This document shows, in pieces, positions 43,836 to 54,143 of a stretch of 64,000 nt of DNA. The notes under the pieces were generated by a model, which worked only from the letters and a program-made list of their open reading frames with translations, did not search any database and was not told the DNA's origin. Positions within the stretch are counted from its first letter, which is position 1, and every line of letters begins with the position of its first letter. Source of the DNA: UKL13-2 sp038206765 (GTDB lineage Bacteria; Pseudomonadota; Gammaproteobacteria; Burkholderiales; Usitatibacteraceae); the NCBI GenBank assembly GCA_038206765.1, contig JBBRAM010000010.1, positions 62,001 through 126,000 of the forward strand, in the 5' to 3' direction. The position numbers were made by a program, and so were the translations under genes.

Positions 43836-46800
43836 TCAGCCTGTCTTACTCAGTGTTGTCGGCGCAGGTGGCGGTGCGGGTGGTGCTGAAGTGGGTAATG
43901 AGGTTGACGCTGGTTTTGTGTCAGGAGTGGCGGAAGGAGGCGGGAGAACCGACGGGGCTGCGGGGGATGGGGGTGCTAAAGTCGCTGCAGCTGCTGAAGG
44001 TGCAATTGCCGAAGATGTTTTTCCAATAACCCCGTTGCGATCCATTTTATCCACTTGAGGATTATCCCATGTTCCCGAAATTGCGTATCGGTATGAAAAA
44101 ATCTTCTCGGCCGGGTTCTGCAATACCTTCTGCCCCAAATAAACTGCCAAGCCCACAATCGGATTTAGCGTCGCCAACCCTGCACCCACGGCAATGCTCT
44201 CGTCGAGCCTTGGCAATACCGTCACCGTCATGTTGACGCGTTCGGTTGGTAGTGAAACATCGCCTGCCATTTTGATTTCTGCGGCGGGGCCGATCACCTC
44301 AAAATTATCCGTCACCATAATGCCGTCTTTAACCTTCAAATCACCATCAATCGTGTTAAACGCAAAACCCTGCGAAAAAATATCGCGGAAATCAAGCGTG
44401 ATCCGACGCGGTAGCGACTGCAGCGAGATCAGCCCCAGCAACTTACCGGCACCTGGCTCTATTTTAGCAAACTGTCCGTTACGGGCGGACACCTTGAAGT
44501 CGCCCGACAAATTTGATAATTGCATCTGATAAACGTGCCCCGGCCAAGCCAGTTTCCCCTCCAGTTGGCCTTTGCCACCGCGTAGCTGATCGCCGAAGCC
44601 AAACTGGGCAAACAAGGCATTGAGGTTTGATGAATCGAGTTTGATATTCATCGTCGTTTTAGAGCGTGAATTGATGCCGTTGATCAGCTTGTTGGGAACT
44701 TCCGAATTGCCACCATCGCGGAGCCACATGCCGTCCATATCGAGTTTCACGTGGCCATTCGAGATGGTTAGCTGATCGATTTTCCAATTCGGGCCAAGCG
44801 GCGCGGCACGAAGTTCCAGCTTCCCCATCCAACGGTCTTTGAGCGTGAATTGTTCAGCAACGATGTCGAGCGCGGGGAAATCGGCCTCTCGCGGCGCATT
44901 AGGTGTACTGGGTTGGTTGATGACCGGCGCAGAAACAGTTGCCTCATCGACGAGCACAAAATTTTTCAAACGCGCCCGCACGGAACCCTGATCGTTGTAC
45001 GCACCGGGGCGCCATGTGAAATCGCCCAAGGCCTCTTTGCTGTCGACCACAAAACGCCAATCTTCGCCGCCGTGCCGCCCCTTAAGCGTCATTGGCCCAA
45101 ACTGACGGCCATAAGCCAATAAGCCGCCAAGTTTTAAATCGAATCCAGTGATGGATTCGTCTTTGGAATCCTTTCTTGATTCTGGTCTTTGTTCCGGCTT
45201 CGCTTCTGTTTTCAGGTCAGGTTTAACGTCGGTTTTTACCTCTGTCGCAGGATTGGTAGCCACTGATCTGGCCACGGCAATCGCGATATTGGCATTATAG
45301 AAACCCTGAAACGCAGCCCGCCAAGCATCCAAATCGAGTTGCTTCAGCCGCCCTGCAAACCAAACACCTTCGGGAATAGGCACATCGGCCACCGCCTCGC
45401 CAATGGTGGCGACACCACCAAGCAAGGAAACAGGCGCACCGGCAACATTGTAACGACGCTGAAAGCTAGCATTCACGCGGGTTTCAGGGTCATCAGCCAC
45501 CGTTGCAGGCGCTGGAATGGCCATTGCTGCGGATGCTGTACTAATGCTGGCGGCACCGGCGCTGGCAAGCGCATTACCTGCCAACAACACCCGAATGCGT
45601 TCCGTTGGCTGCGCGGCATTTACAAACTGCACACGCAATGGACGAACTTCTGCGGCCCGTTTCGTCAGCGGGTACGGCAAGCCGGACGACACACCAACCA
45701 AACTGGAATAAATCGACACCTCGGCACCAGTAGAATTGGCAAAAATTTTACCCTGAAAATCAGTTGTGCCCGACACCTGCTTGGGTAAGCGGAATGGCAG
45801 CACATCGGATAATTGCGCTAACTCGGCACGTGCAGAAAACTCTGTTGTTACGCCCGCCTCGCCACCGCCAGTGACCGAAATCATTACCGGATTCCCGTAA
45901 GCCATACCTTGAAGCAAACTGCTGCCACTGTTAGCAATGCCCGCACCACCTACAATGGAGTTGGTTTGCACGCTCCGCTCCGTAAACGCAATCGTGCCCG
46001 ATAAATTGCTGATCGTTGCGCCAATGCTTGGCTTGGCGGTCGCCCGTAGCAGCGTGTATTTGCCGTTCACTTTAACGCCGTCTTTGACAGCCACCAATGG
46101 AATTGTCAGGCCCAAATCCAATTTACCCAGCCCTTCAACTTCAACTACTTTGGTAAAGCCGCCCACCGATGTTGCCAGCGGGCTTTCGCGGAGAAATTTT
46201 GCTACCTCTTCTGCACGCGCATCGGATGCCAGATTTAGCCGAATCGCGCCGGCGCGGTCGTTGAGATCAGCAATATCAACAGTCGCACGTTTGATGTTTG
46301 TGTTGAGAATTTTTGCTGAATCAATGACGAGGCCAAACTTGGTATTGTCAAAACGCATTTCGCCGTTCACGCCAACTGCGGCGGGCCAATCATCGTTGTA
46401 GCGGAAATCAACATTTTTCAGCTGCGCCTGCGCAAAAAAACTTCCGCCTCTGCCGTTGCGAAACGGAAATTCAAACACCTCGCCTTTTAGCTGAAAGGTA
46501 GCGGCGCTCATTTCACCGGTCACGCTGTCCTTGAGCGCATGCTCCAGATAGGCGCGCGTTTGCGCAATCCCATTCGGCAAATAATCGCCAACCGTCAACG
46601 CTTTTACCCGCGAAAATTTCCCTTTGATGTCGAGCGAACCTGGGCCTTTTTCTTCTGCCCCACGTACGCCAGCCGCACGGAAGCGCGAATACAAACCGGA
46701 AAATTCACCCGCTAAATCAGCATTGGCGAAATTAACATGAGCGAGGTCGATCTCGATTGCATCGGGCGTGACACGCCATTTGCCGTCGCTATCAAAGGTG

Positions 46801-48410
46801 TCAAATTTAAGCGGGGCACGAAACACAAACGGATCATCAATCGCCAGCATCTGCGAGGTAATATTAAATTGTCCACCTTTGTCGTCGCCCTCGATCGTTC
46901 CGGAAAAGTTGCTGACACCGGGGTTTTTACCATCCGCGTTAAGGCCCAACTTATTAAGTGAACCTTTGATGCGATAAGCAGAAGGTTTTTCAATATATCC
47001 ATTCCACGCAATGCTGGTGCTTTTGAGTTCGCCTCGCGGTTGGTACTTCGCAACAAAATTGCGTAATTCCTTACCGACCGGAAAATACTCCATCAACGCA
47101 AACATCACTTTCAGGTCGATGTTATCGCCGGTCAATTCGCCTTTAGCTTTGCTGGCTTCCCGTTGATTTTGTAAAGTCAATGAAAAATCAGCCGGTGGCA
47201 ACACAACGCCTTCACGTGTGCGAATTTCCAGCGATTTACCGCCACCGGTGAAGCCACCCTCTTGCGCTTTGTATTCAATTCGACCGGCTAACTTGGCGAT
47301 GTTAAGCGGTGCCAAATCGGCATCAAACTGCGCGCGCGCATTGGTCAGATACACATCGGCGGTGATGGCGCGAAAGGGATTGAATGCGCCGAGAGCTGGC
47401 GTCGCTTCGGTCGTTGCCAACGGCACCGCTGACGGGGTTGGCGCAGCCGCCGCTAGCGCTGGGTATGGCGCAGCCGTGTTGTCGATCTCAATCCAAGCCC
47501 GCAAATTGCCCGAGCCCGCCTGCAACGCTTCCGGCACGCTCGCATGCTGGCGAAGCTCGGTAAGACTGGCATCGGTTGCCGCAGCATAGATCGTGCCTTT
47601 TACGTTCCAGCGGCCATCAACCAAATCTAGCTCAAGATCGCCGCTGCCTTCAATTTTTCGCGCTAATGCGGCAGGCGGATTCGCAACAAATCCGATTTGG
47701 TGTTTGCCATTATTTTTTTTAATACTTAACCCTACATCGGTAAAACGCAATATTGAGCCCGGCGTCAGTGCATCCTCCCACGTCAGGCTAGCGTGGGTAA
47801 TCGAAAGTCCCGGCTGCTCAACGAGGAACGACAATAGCTGTCCGTCGTCCTCGGCAGTAGCCGGTTGATTCAAGGCGCGCCCTGCAAAATAAACAATGCC
47901 GTCGTTCTGGCGACTAAGCGACAATTCGGGGCCATCTAGCATTACATTGTCAAAACGAATTTGGCCAATCAACAGCGCCCACCACGAAAGCCCCGCCGTT
48001 AACCTCGGTAGCTTTAACGCCGCAGTCCCCGCCGGGAGCAGCGAGGACGTGCTGCTAGCTGGTTCAAGAAACGCAACATCTTCCATCTCAACGTAGGGCC
48101 TCAAGCCCGCCCACCCGCCGCGAATCGCACCGGCGGATACATCCATACCCGACAGAGTAGCAACGCGGCTGATAATATCCGCCTGATAGTGTTGAATATT
48201 TGGCAGGATGGCAAAGCGGACCGTCGATACAATGACCGAGCATAAAATTGCTAAAACCACGAACAGCCAAAACAAGCTTCGTGTGCAAAAACGACCGATG
48301 CGGAACCTTAATGTGCCTGCTTTGATAATGACCCAACTCCGAAATGAGGAAAATGTAAAACGAATGTGCGTTAAACGCGGCTGTGGGTTATGGATGGTGT
48401 TGCCGAACAT
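43836..48410 (-). CDS. yhdP: YhdP-family AsmA-like envelope protein
   Basis: A 1524-residue protein with one N-terminal membrane helix (about 45-68) and a very long periplasmic beta-rich body, typical of YhdP/TIGR02099. AsmA-like proteins of this kind form hydrophobic grooves bridging inner and outer membranes and move phospholipid to the outer membrane. The C-terminal AsmA-like block (FKVSARNGQFAKIEPGAG, MAGDVSLPTERVNM, LNPIVGLAVYLGQKVLQNP) is conserved. The last about 55 residues are an Ala/Pro/Ser-rich tail. A Lys/Glu-rich insertion (about 1060-1085) breaks the body. It is divergent from glnE with 128 bases between. Confidence 0.9.
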   Translation of the reverse strand: MFGNTIHNPQPRLTHIRFTFSSFRSWVIIKAGTLRFRIGRFCTRSLFWLFVVLAILCSVIVSTVRFAILPNIQHYQADIISRVATLSGMDVSAGAIRGGWAGLRPYVEMEDVAFLEPASSTSSLLPAGTAALKLPRLTAGLSWWALLIGQIRFDNVMLDGPELSLSRQNDGIVYFAGRALNQPATAEDDGQLLSFLVEQPGLSITHASLTWEDALTPGSILRFTDVGLSIKKNNGKHQIGFVANPPAALARKIEGSGDLELDLVDGRWNVKGTIYAAATDASLTELRQHASVPEALQAGSGNLRAWIEIDNTAAPYPALAAAAPTPSAVPLATTEATPALGAFNPFRAITADVYLTNARAQFDADLAPLNIAKLAGRIEYKAQEGGFTGGGKSLEIRTREGVVLPPADFSLTLQNQREASKAKGELTGDNIDLKVMFALMEYFPVGKELRNFVAKYQPRGELKSTSIAWNGYIEKPSAYRIKGSLNKLGLNADGKNPGVSNFSGTIEGDDKGGQFNITSQMLAIDDPFVFRAPLKFDTFDSDGKWRVTPDAIEIDLAHVNFANADLAGEFSGLYSRFRAAGVRGAEEKGPGSLDIKGKFSRVKALTVGDYLPNGIAQTRAYLEHALKDSVTGEMSAATFQLKGEVFEFPFRNGRGGSFFAQAQLKNVDFRYNDDWPAAVGVNGEMRFDNTKFGLVIDSAKILNTNIKRATVDIADLNDRAGAIRLNLASDARAEEVAKFLRESPLATSVGGFTKVVEVEGLGKLDLGLTIPLVAVKDGVKVNGKYTLLRATAKPSIGATISNLSGTIAFTERSVQTNSIVGGAGIANSGSSLLQGMAYGNPVMISVTGGGEAGVTTEFSARAELAQLSDVLPFRLPKQVSGTTDFQGKIFANSTGAEVSIYSSLVGVSSGLPYPLTKRAAEVRPLRVQFVNAAQPTERIRVLLAGNALASAGAASISTASAAMAIPAPATVADDPETRVNASFQRRYNVAGAPVSLLGGVATIGEAVADVPIPEGVWFAGRLKQLDLDAWRAAFQGFYNANIAIAVARSVATNPATEVKTDVKPDLKTEAKPEQRPESRKDSKDESITGFDLKLGGLLAYGRQFGPMTLKGRHGGEDWRFVVDSKEALGDFTWRPGAYNDQGSVRARLKNFVLVDEATVSAPVINQPSTPNAPREADFPALDIVAEQFTLKDRWMGKLELRAAPLGPNWKIDQLTISNGHVKLDMDGMWLRDGGNSEVPNKLINGINSRSKTTMNIKLDSSNLNALFAQFGFGDQLRGGKGQLEGKLAWPGHVYQMQLSNLSGDFKVSARNGQFAKIEPGAGKLLGLISLQSLPRRITLDFRDIFSQGFAFNTIDGDLKVKDGIMVTDNFEVIGPAAEIKMAGDVSLPTERVNMTVTVLPRLDESIAVGAGLATLNPIVGLAVYLGQKVLQNPAEKIFSYRYAISGTWDNPQVDKMDRNGVIGKTSSAIAPSAAAATLAPPSPAAPSVLPPPSATPDTKPASTSLPTSAPPAPPPAPTTLSKTG

Positions 48411-48538
48411 TCATTCTTAATGGCGCATGCTAACGGCTAACTATCCAAGCCATGCTATTTTAACGGGCGAAAGTCCCTATTGGGAGACAACGCCATTTTA
48501 TTTACGCTCGACCCCATCAATACTTCTGAAATTGCTGA

Positions 48539-51352
48539 ATGAACATCGTGAACATCGCAGGCCACATTCGCCCTAACCTCCTCTTCGACCAGCAAGTCAG
48601 CCGAATGTTTCATGCATCGCGTTATGCCGAACAACTATGCATTGCACAGCCCGCATTGCTCGATGATTTGCGGAATCATTTTCATGAAATGTTATCGACG
48701 TTATCGCTAAGGTCTATGCTGGGCGCGGCTCTTGGAGATACAGTTGGGGCTGATGAATCCACCTTTCATGCGGCGCTGCGGCACCTGCGCCGCCAAACGA
48801 TGCTGCGGATTATCTTCCGTGATCTCAATGGTCTTGCCGATTTTGCCGAAGTTGCAGCCACAATTTCAGCTCTCGCTGACGTCACCGTTAATGCTGCCGT
48901 GCAGTTCCACGCTCGCATCGTGGCGGTAAAGTTCGGCATGCCCGAGGCGGCGCTCAGTGGTGACGACGCTCAGATGGTCGTCGTTGGCATGGGAAAGCTG
49001 GGTGCAAATGAGTTGAATGTCTCTTCAGATATTGATTTGATTTTCGTCTACGACCACGATGGCGGGGTCACCTCCTCGCCCCAAGAGCGATCATGGCATG
49101 AGTTTCATGCCGAAACCGGCAAACGCGTCATTCGCGCCTTGGATCAAATCGATGAAAATGGTTTTGTCTTTCGCGTTGATATGCGCTTGCGGCCATTTGG
49201 CGCGAGTGGTCCGCTAGTCGCCAGCCTGGTAACACTGGAGCAATATTTTCAAACTCAAGGCAGACCATGGGAACGTTACGCATGGCTCAAGGCACGGGCA
49301 ATTAGTGGCGCTGCCACGACCAGGTGCGCATTAGAAAAAATCATCACGCCGTTCGTTTATCGGCGATATAACGACTACAGTGCGATTGATGAAATGCGTG
49401 ATTTGCACGGTCAGATTCGCGCCGAGGCCACTAAGAAGAACCGTCTGAATGACATCAAGGTGGGGCGAGGCGGCATTCGGGAGGTTGAATTTATCGCGCA
49501 GCTTTTCCAGCTGGTGCGTGGCGGGCGCGATCCCGCGCTGCAGGTCGCCTCTACGCGAGAAGCTTTAAAGTTGATCGGTGAACGCGGACTCATCCGCCCC
49601 GATAAAATCGCCCGCTTACAAATCGCCTACCTTTTTTTGCGCAATCTCGAGCATCGACTGCAGTATCTTGACGATGCACAAACCCAAGCATTGCCTATCA
49701 ATGCCATGGATCAGGATCGGATTGCCTCCTCGCTAAACTTTGCAAATTGGGCTGCCTTTGAGGCAGCGCTAAATCTGGAGCGTGATTTCGTAAATGCCGA
49801 GTTTGAATCACTTTTTGCTGCCGTTAATAGTGCAAAAACACCAACCATCAACAACAGTAGCGTGCACCTCGCCTCATCGGCAATTGGCTTGGAAGCCAGT
49901 ATCCATGCGGTGTTTCAGGGCTCCGCTTCGGAAACTCCAATTGACTCAGCCATCGCAAATATGATGATAGCGCGCGTCAAAACTTGGCAAAAATCATCCC
50001 GAACACAAACACTTTCACCCAAGATTATTGCCCGCATGGAAGCGCTGATCCCGGCGGCACTAAAAGCATCTCTTGCTTTTAACAAACCGGATGAAACTTT
50101 CTTTTGTCTCCTCGATTTGCTTGATGCCATCGATAAACGAGAGACCTATCTGGCGCTGCTCATGGAATACCCGGCGGTGCTGCCCCGGGTCGCTCGTATT
50201 GCGGCCAGCAGCGCTTGGGCGGCAGATTTTTTGAAGCGCCATCCGATCCTGCTCGATGAATTGATCACCGTTGAAACCGGCGCGCTTGGACTCAACTGGC
50301 CTGCTGAACGCGCCAAGCTGAGAGCAGCCTGCGACCAAGTTGATGGCGATGTAGAAAAACTGTATGACCTGTTACGGCACACCAAACAAAGCATCACCAT
50401 TAAATTAAACATTGCCGATATCGAAGGCAGAATTGGTGTGATGGCGCTATCTGACGCGCTTTCAGCGTTGGCGGATATGCTGTTGGATACCACGCTGGTG
50501 TTGGTGCAGCGCACCCTAACCAAAACCGACGAGGGCTGGAAGGCCCCCCCCGGCTTTGCAATCATTGGCTATGGCAAATTAGGCAGCAAAGAATTGGGCT
50601 ACGCGTCCGATCTCGATCTGGTATTTGTGTTTGATGAAACAATTGGTCGCGAGCGCTGTACCGGTGGCGAACAGTATTCCAAACTCGCGCAACGCTTGCG
50701 AAGCTGGCTGAATACAGCAACTGTCAGCGGCGACCTGTATGAAACCGATTTGCGTTTACGCCCCGACGGTGATTCGGGCATGTTGGTGTCCGACTTGGCA
50801 GCTTTCCGAGACTATCAACTTAACCGTGCCTGGACATGGGAACATCAAGCGCTCACACGAGCCCGCTGGTGCGCAGGAGATGCTGCTCTCGCTGCACCGT
50901 TCGATGCCATTCGCCAGGAGGTCTTGAGCGCGCCGCGCAATGAACAAGCAACCCGGCAAAAATTGCGCGCTGAAATTGTTGAAATGCGCGACAAAATGCG
51001 CGCTGAAAAAAAGGATCGCACTGATACCGACAGCCCGGCGCTCGATCTCAAGCACACCCGTGGTGGCATTGTTGATGTCGAATTTATTGTGCAATATTTG
51101 ATCCTTGCCTACAGCCATGAGCATGCCGAATTCTTGGGCAATCTTGGTAATTTCGCGCTGCTGATGCGATCAGGCGCATTGGGCATTTTGGATGAAGATA
51201 TCGCAGCCAAAGTTGCAAAAGCCTACCTGGCATATCGCGAGCGACAGCACCGTGCTCGAAACAATAATCAACTCAAAACCTGGGTGGGGCTTGATGAGTT
51301 TATCGAGGAGCGGCGCGCGGTCGTAGCGGCTTGGGCTGCGCTATTTGGCTGA
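48539..51352 (+). CDS. glnE: Bifunctional glutamine synthetase adenylyltransferase/deadenylylase
   Basis: A 937-residue regulator of nitrogen assimilation that adds or removes AMP on a Tyr of glutamine synthetase under control of PII. Both nucleotidyltransferase domains are intact: GMGKLGANELNVSSDIDLIF (about 150-169, deadenylylase) and GYGKLGSKELGYASDLDLVF (about 676-695, adenylylase), each with the paired Asp residues. Length matches the family (about 945). No Shine-Dalgarno site is visible before the ATG. Confidence 0.96.
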   Translation: MNIVNIAGHIRPNLLFDQQVSRMFHASRYAEQLCIAQPALLDDLRNHFHEMLSTLSLRSMLGAALGDTVGADESTFHAALRHLRRQTMLRIIFRDLNGLADFAEVAATISALADVTVNAAVQFHARIVAVKFGMPEAALSGDDAQMVVVGMGKLGANELNVSSDIDLIFVYDHDGGVTSSPQERSWHEFHAETGKRVIRALDQIDENGFVFRVDMRLRPFGASGPLVASLVTLEQYFQTQGRPWERYAWLKARAISGAATTRCALEKIITPFVYRRYNDYSAIDEMRDLHGQIRAEATKKNRLNDIKVGRGGIREVEFIAQLFQLVRGGRDPALQVASTREALKLIGERGLIRPDKIARLQIAYLFLRNLEHRLQYLDDAQTQALPINAMDQDRIASSLNFANWAAFEAALNLERDFVNAEFESLFAAVNSAKTPTINNSSVHLASSAIGLEASIHAVFQGSASETPIDSAIANMMIARVKTWQKSSRTQTLSPKIIARMEALIPAALKASLAFNKPDETFFCLLDLLDAIDKRETYLALLMEYPAVLPRVARIAASSAWAADFLKRHPILLDELITVETGALGLNWPAERAKLRAACDQVDGDVEKLYDLLRHTKQSITIKLNIADIEGRIGVMALSDALSALADMLLDTTLVLVQRTLTKTDEGWKAPPGFAIIGYGKLGSKELGYASDLDLVFVFDETIGRERCTGGEQYSKLAQRLRSWLNTATVSGDLYETDLRLRPDGDSGMLVSDLAAFRDYQLNRAWTWEHQALTRARWCAGDAALAAPFDAIRQEVLSAPRNEQATRQKLRAEIVEMRDKMRAEKKDRTDTDSPALDLKHTRGGIVDVEFIVQYLILAYSHEHAEFLGNLGNFALLMRSGALGILDEDIAAKVAKAYLAYRERQHRARNNNQLKTWVGLDEFIEERRAVVAAWAALFG

Positions 51353-51373
51353 AAATGTGGCCTAGGCGCTCAA

Positions 51374-51679
51374 TCAATCACAACGATTGCAAATTTTTTC
51401 TAGTCGCGTCCTGAAAATAGACATTCGCCAAATGGCAATATAAATGCTTCCCCAGGCAAACAGTCTGCCCTGAAACATCTTTATGTCCGGCAATTCATCC
51501 AGTTCAACATGATATTTCACCGCGATCATGGTCAGCAATTTCACAACCGCATTGAACTGCGCAATCGAACAATAATAGAACGCACGATCCGCACAGCCTC
51601 TATCGCTGGCGGTGTTGTTGACTACATCGCCTGCCGTGTTGTCGGCGATATCGGAGGCTGCGTCACGGGCTATATCCAA
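51374..51679 (-). CDS. Possible small ORF, or remnant, after glnE
   Basis: An open frame of about 101 codons in a 410-base gap between glnE and the L,D-transpeptidase gene, which otherwise shows no gene. Its first half is a repeated Asp/Ala/Asn-rich sequence (DIARDAASDIADNTAGDV); the second is protein-like (KYHVELDELPDIKM then an aromatic hydrophobic stretch WGSIYIAIWRM). The only start in front is TTG without a ribosome site; an internal ATG would give about 51 residues. It may be the end of a decayed gene. A weak hairpin plus T-run (near 51380-51410) could be a poor glnE terminator. Confidence 0.25.
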   Translation of the reverse strand: MDIARDAASDIADNTAGDVVNNTASDRGCADRAFYYCSIAQFNAVVKLLTMIAVKYHVELDELPDIKMFQGRLFAWGSIYIAIWRMSIFRTRLEKICNRCD

Positions 51680-51762
51680 GCCGCTGTTTAAAGCGTCATC
51701 CGCGCGTCACTTTGCTTAGCCGGGCTGCTCGAATTTATGAAACCGTGTGCCCATTGCGGGTA

Positions 51763-53157
51763 CTATTTCCGCCACCGCGCTTCGGCTGAAATCACATCCG
51801 GCATTACGTCGGCAAGTGAAACGGCAAGCGGACGATCGTCTATTTCAACGACAACCAAATAACCCTTATCGATACCGCTTGCCGTAAATGCTTTGGCGAG
51901 CGAAAGCTGATCACTGCTCTGCAAGGAGCCATCGGATTTTGACCAATATTCCATCGCCACCAGGCAACCAGCCGACGGCGTGCCGGGGTAAAACGAGGCG
52001 CCGCGATAGTATTCAGAATTGATTGTTGTGCCGTGAATGAGCATGTCGTCACGACCGGCCAAGCCCGCCAAAAAGGCTTCTTTAAACGGCTGATATCCGC
52101 GCCATGATGTGGGCAAAAAACTCTCATATCGTTCTTCACTCCATGTTTGAGGCGATTGAATCAAACTCGTCAGCTCGCTGTGTTCATATTCCTCAACGGC
52201 AGCCTCAACCGGCACTTTGGAATGCAGGTACGGTGTCGGACCAATCCATTTATTAGTTGCCGTGCCCGCACCGATGATCGTGAACAATCCTTGCGGTGTA
52301 TTGCCGTTGGTGATCGTGCCGGGAAGATTGGTGAGCGCATTTGCCAAATGTGGAATGTTGAAATAGCTGCCATCTGCGTTGCGCACGAATTGCCCAATCG
52401 GGCTACGCACCATCGCCAAGCCAAAGCGCTGCCGATCCTTACGTTGGAAGCTGTAAATCACTGGCAAGCCGCCACCGATTTTGCGAATGGGTGCAGCCAA
52501 CAAATCGGCCAGCGGCGGACGCTGTGCGAGCTCTGCAGCGGAATCTGTCGTGAGTACACGTTCCAGCGCACGCAGACGCGGCTCCCGCGGTTCAATAGCC
52601 CAACCGGGAAATCGCCGAGTCAGCGTAGCTTTTAGTTCTGCTTTGGCATTTTTATCCGCTTTCAGCACCGCATATGACGCCATCGCGAACTCGCGCGGCG
52701 TGGAAAGTTTTTCGAGCAGTCGCTTAAGCGCCGGGGCACTTTCTGACGCATAGTAGGTGTAAGCGGCAGCGATCACAGTGCGTTGATATTCGATGGATAC
52801 CTGCGATGGATTGCGCTCAAACTCTGCCAACGCATTGAGCACGAGGCGCCGGCCTGCATCCTGCTCGGTGTTAAATAGCGCGATCGCGCCCAAGGCATCC
52901 GGCGCATCGGGGTTTAAGTTGTTTTCGGCATTCGATGCCGCCATGGCCGCGCGAATTTTTTCAATTGCGCTGCTGCGTTCCGCAAGCTCCCCCTCAGCGG
53001 AAGTGATGGGCGCCACAAAGTTCTCAACTTTGTATGCCGCAATTTCGGCGGGCGTATGCCGCTTCTCAGGCGCTAAGCTGGCGCAACCGGCGAGCAAAGC
53101 AATGAGCAATATTGTTGAGACTGAATACGCTAATTTGAAATGGCTTTTTTTCATCAT
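51763..53157 (-). CDS. L,D-transpeptidase (YkuD) lipoprotein
   Basis: A 464-residue protein with a lipobox LLAGC (Cys25), so it is lipid-anchored in the periplasm. The C-terminal YkuD domain carries the motif DMLIHGTTINS then PSAGCL (Cys at about residue 396) that joins the active His and Cys. The N-terminal 200 residues are helical and Ala-rich. L,D-transpeptidases make 3-3 cross-links or attach proteins to peptidoglycan; the mature N-terminal region may handle binding. The insert between His and Cys is longer than in ErfK-type enzymes. It lies 55 bases after the RluA-family gene on the same strand. Confidence 0.85.
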   Translation of the reverse strand: MMKKSHFKLAYSVSTILLIALLAGCASLAPEKRHTPAEIAAYKVENFVAPITSAEGELAERSSAIEKIRAAMAASNAENNLNPDAPDALGAIALFNTEQDAGRRLVLNALAEFERNPSQVSIEYQRTVIAAAYTYYASESAPALKRLLEKLSTPREFAMASYAVLKADKNAKAELKATLTRRFPGWAIEPREPRLRALERVLTTDSAAELAQRPPLADLLAAPIRKIGGGLPVIYSFQRKDRQRFGLAMVRSPIGQFVRNADGSYFNIPHLANALTNLPGTITNGNTPQGLFTIIGAGTATNKWIGPTPYLHSKVPVEAAVEEYEHSELTSLIQSPQTWSEERYESFLPTSWRGYQPFKEAFLAGLAGRDDMLIHGTTINSEYYRGASFYPGTPSAGCLVAMEYWSKSDGSLQSSDQLSLAKAFTASGIDKGYLVVVEIDDRPLAVSLADVMPDVISAEARWRK

Positions 53158-53211
53158 TGCTCTCAGGCTATTCGTGTCTAGCCATCTTGGGTCGTTTACG
53201 CTGAATTTCAG

Positions 53212-54108
53212 CTATATTGCCATCAATTGCCGCTGGCTCTTAAAACAGCGTTCCAGGCCACTAATTGGGTCGCGAAATTCTATCGACTTAGCCAACAATT
53301 GTAGCGGCTTGGTGTAGTCACGATCATCGTATTCGACTTGCGTGGGATAAATTTGATCATTCAAAATCGGCACACCGAGCGCGGCCATGTGGATGCGCAA
53401 CTGATGTTTTTTGCCGGTCAGCGGCGTTAATCGATAACGCGCCAACCGTTTGCTGACTTCCAACAATTCAATCCGTGTTTCAGAATTTGGCTCACCTGCT
53501 ACCTCGCGCATTTGCATGAAATGATCGGCAATGACCATACGGCTTTGATGCACCAGCGGCAACTGCAAATCGGCGCGCCAAGGCGCAACAGCTTGGTACT
53601 GCTTTTTCACGGCGCGTTCGCGAAACAGCAGCGCGTATCGATCGCGGTGTTCGGGCTGCACCGTGAACAACACCACGCCTGCAGTTTCGCGATCCAGCCG
53701 ATGCATAGGGGCCAATGTATCGATGCCCAGCTTTCGCTTCAGCCGGACTAACACCGTCTCTTGCACATAGCGCCCGGCAGGAGACATTGGCAAAAAATGC
53801 GGTTTATCAACTGCAACGATGAAATCATCTTGAAACAACACCACCTCATCGAACGGAATGCGCGGCTCGTCTTCAATGTTCCGGTAATAATAGAGTTTTT
53901 GATGCGCTTGATAGAGACGTGCAGGCAAAGCCGGAACACCAGCGCTGTCAACGACATCACCGCGCTGCATACGGGCAATAATTTCGGCTCGCGCAATATG
54001 CGGAAAACGATCCGCCAAAAAATCAAGTAGCGTCGGCCACGCGCCGTTCGGTAGCGAGATACAGCTTGGGCCAACGCCATTTTTAGTCGGCAACATCAGC
54101 AACAACAT
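53212..54108 (-). CDS. RluA-family pseudouridine synthase
   Basis: A 298-residue enzyme that isomerises uridine in rRNA or tRNA. The catalytic Asp139 lies in HRLDRETAGV (136-145), and the later LTGKKHQLRIHMAALGVPI and the LN..YP elements are conserved. There is an N-terminal S4-like part (about 24-62). Which RNA site is modified cannot be read; sequence style is closest to the RluA/TruC group. Two nearby ATGs (54108 and 54096) are possible starts. It begins 36 bases after trhO. Confidence 0.85.
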   Translation of the reverse strand: MLLLMLPTKNGVGPSCISLPNGAWPTLLDFLADRFPHIARAEIIARMQRGDVVDSAGVPALPARLYQAHQKLYYYRNIEDEPRIPFDEVVLFQDDFIVAVDKPHFLPMSPAGRYVQETVLVRLKRKLGIDTLAPMHRLDRETAGVVLFTVQPEHRDRYALLFRERAVKKQYQAVAPWRADLQLPLVHQSRMVIADHFMQMREVAGEPNSETRIELLEVSKRLARYRLTPLTGKKHQLRIHMAALGVPILNDQIYPTQVEYDDRDYTKPLQLLAKSIEFRDPISGLERCFKSQRQLMAI

Positions 54109-54143
54109 TTATTGCGATACCCAACAAAAAATGCGATGGCACG

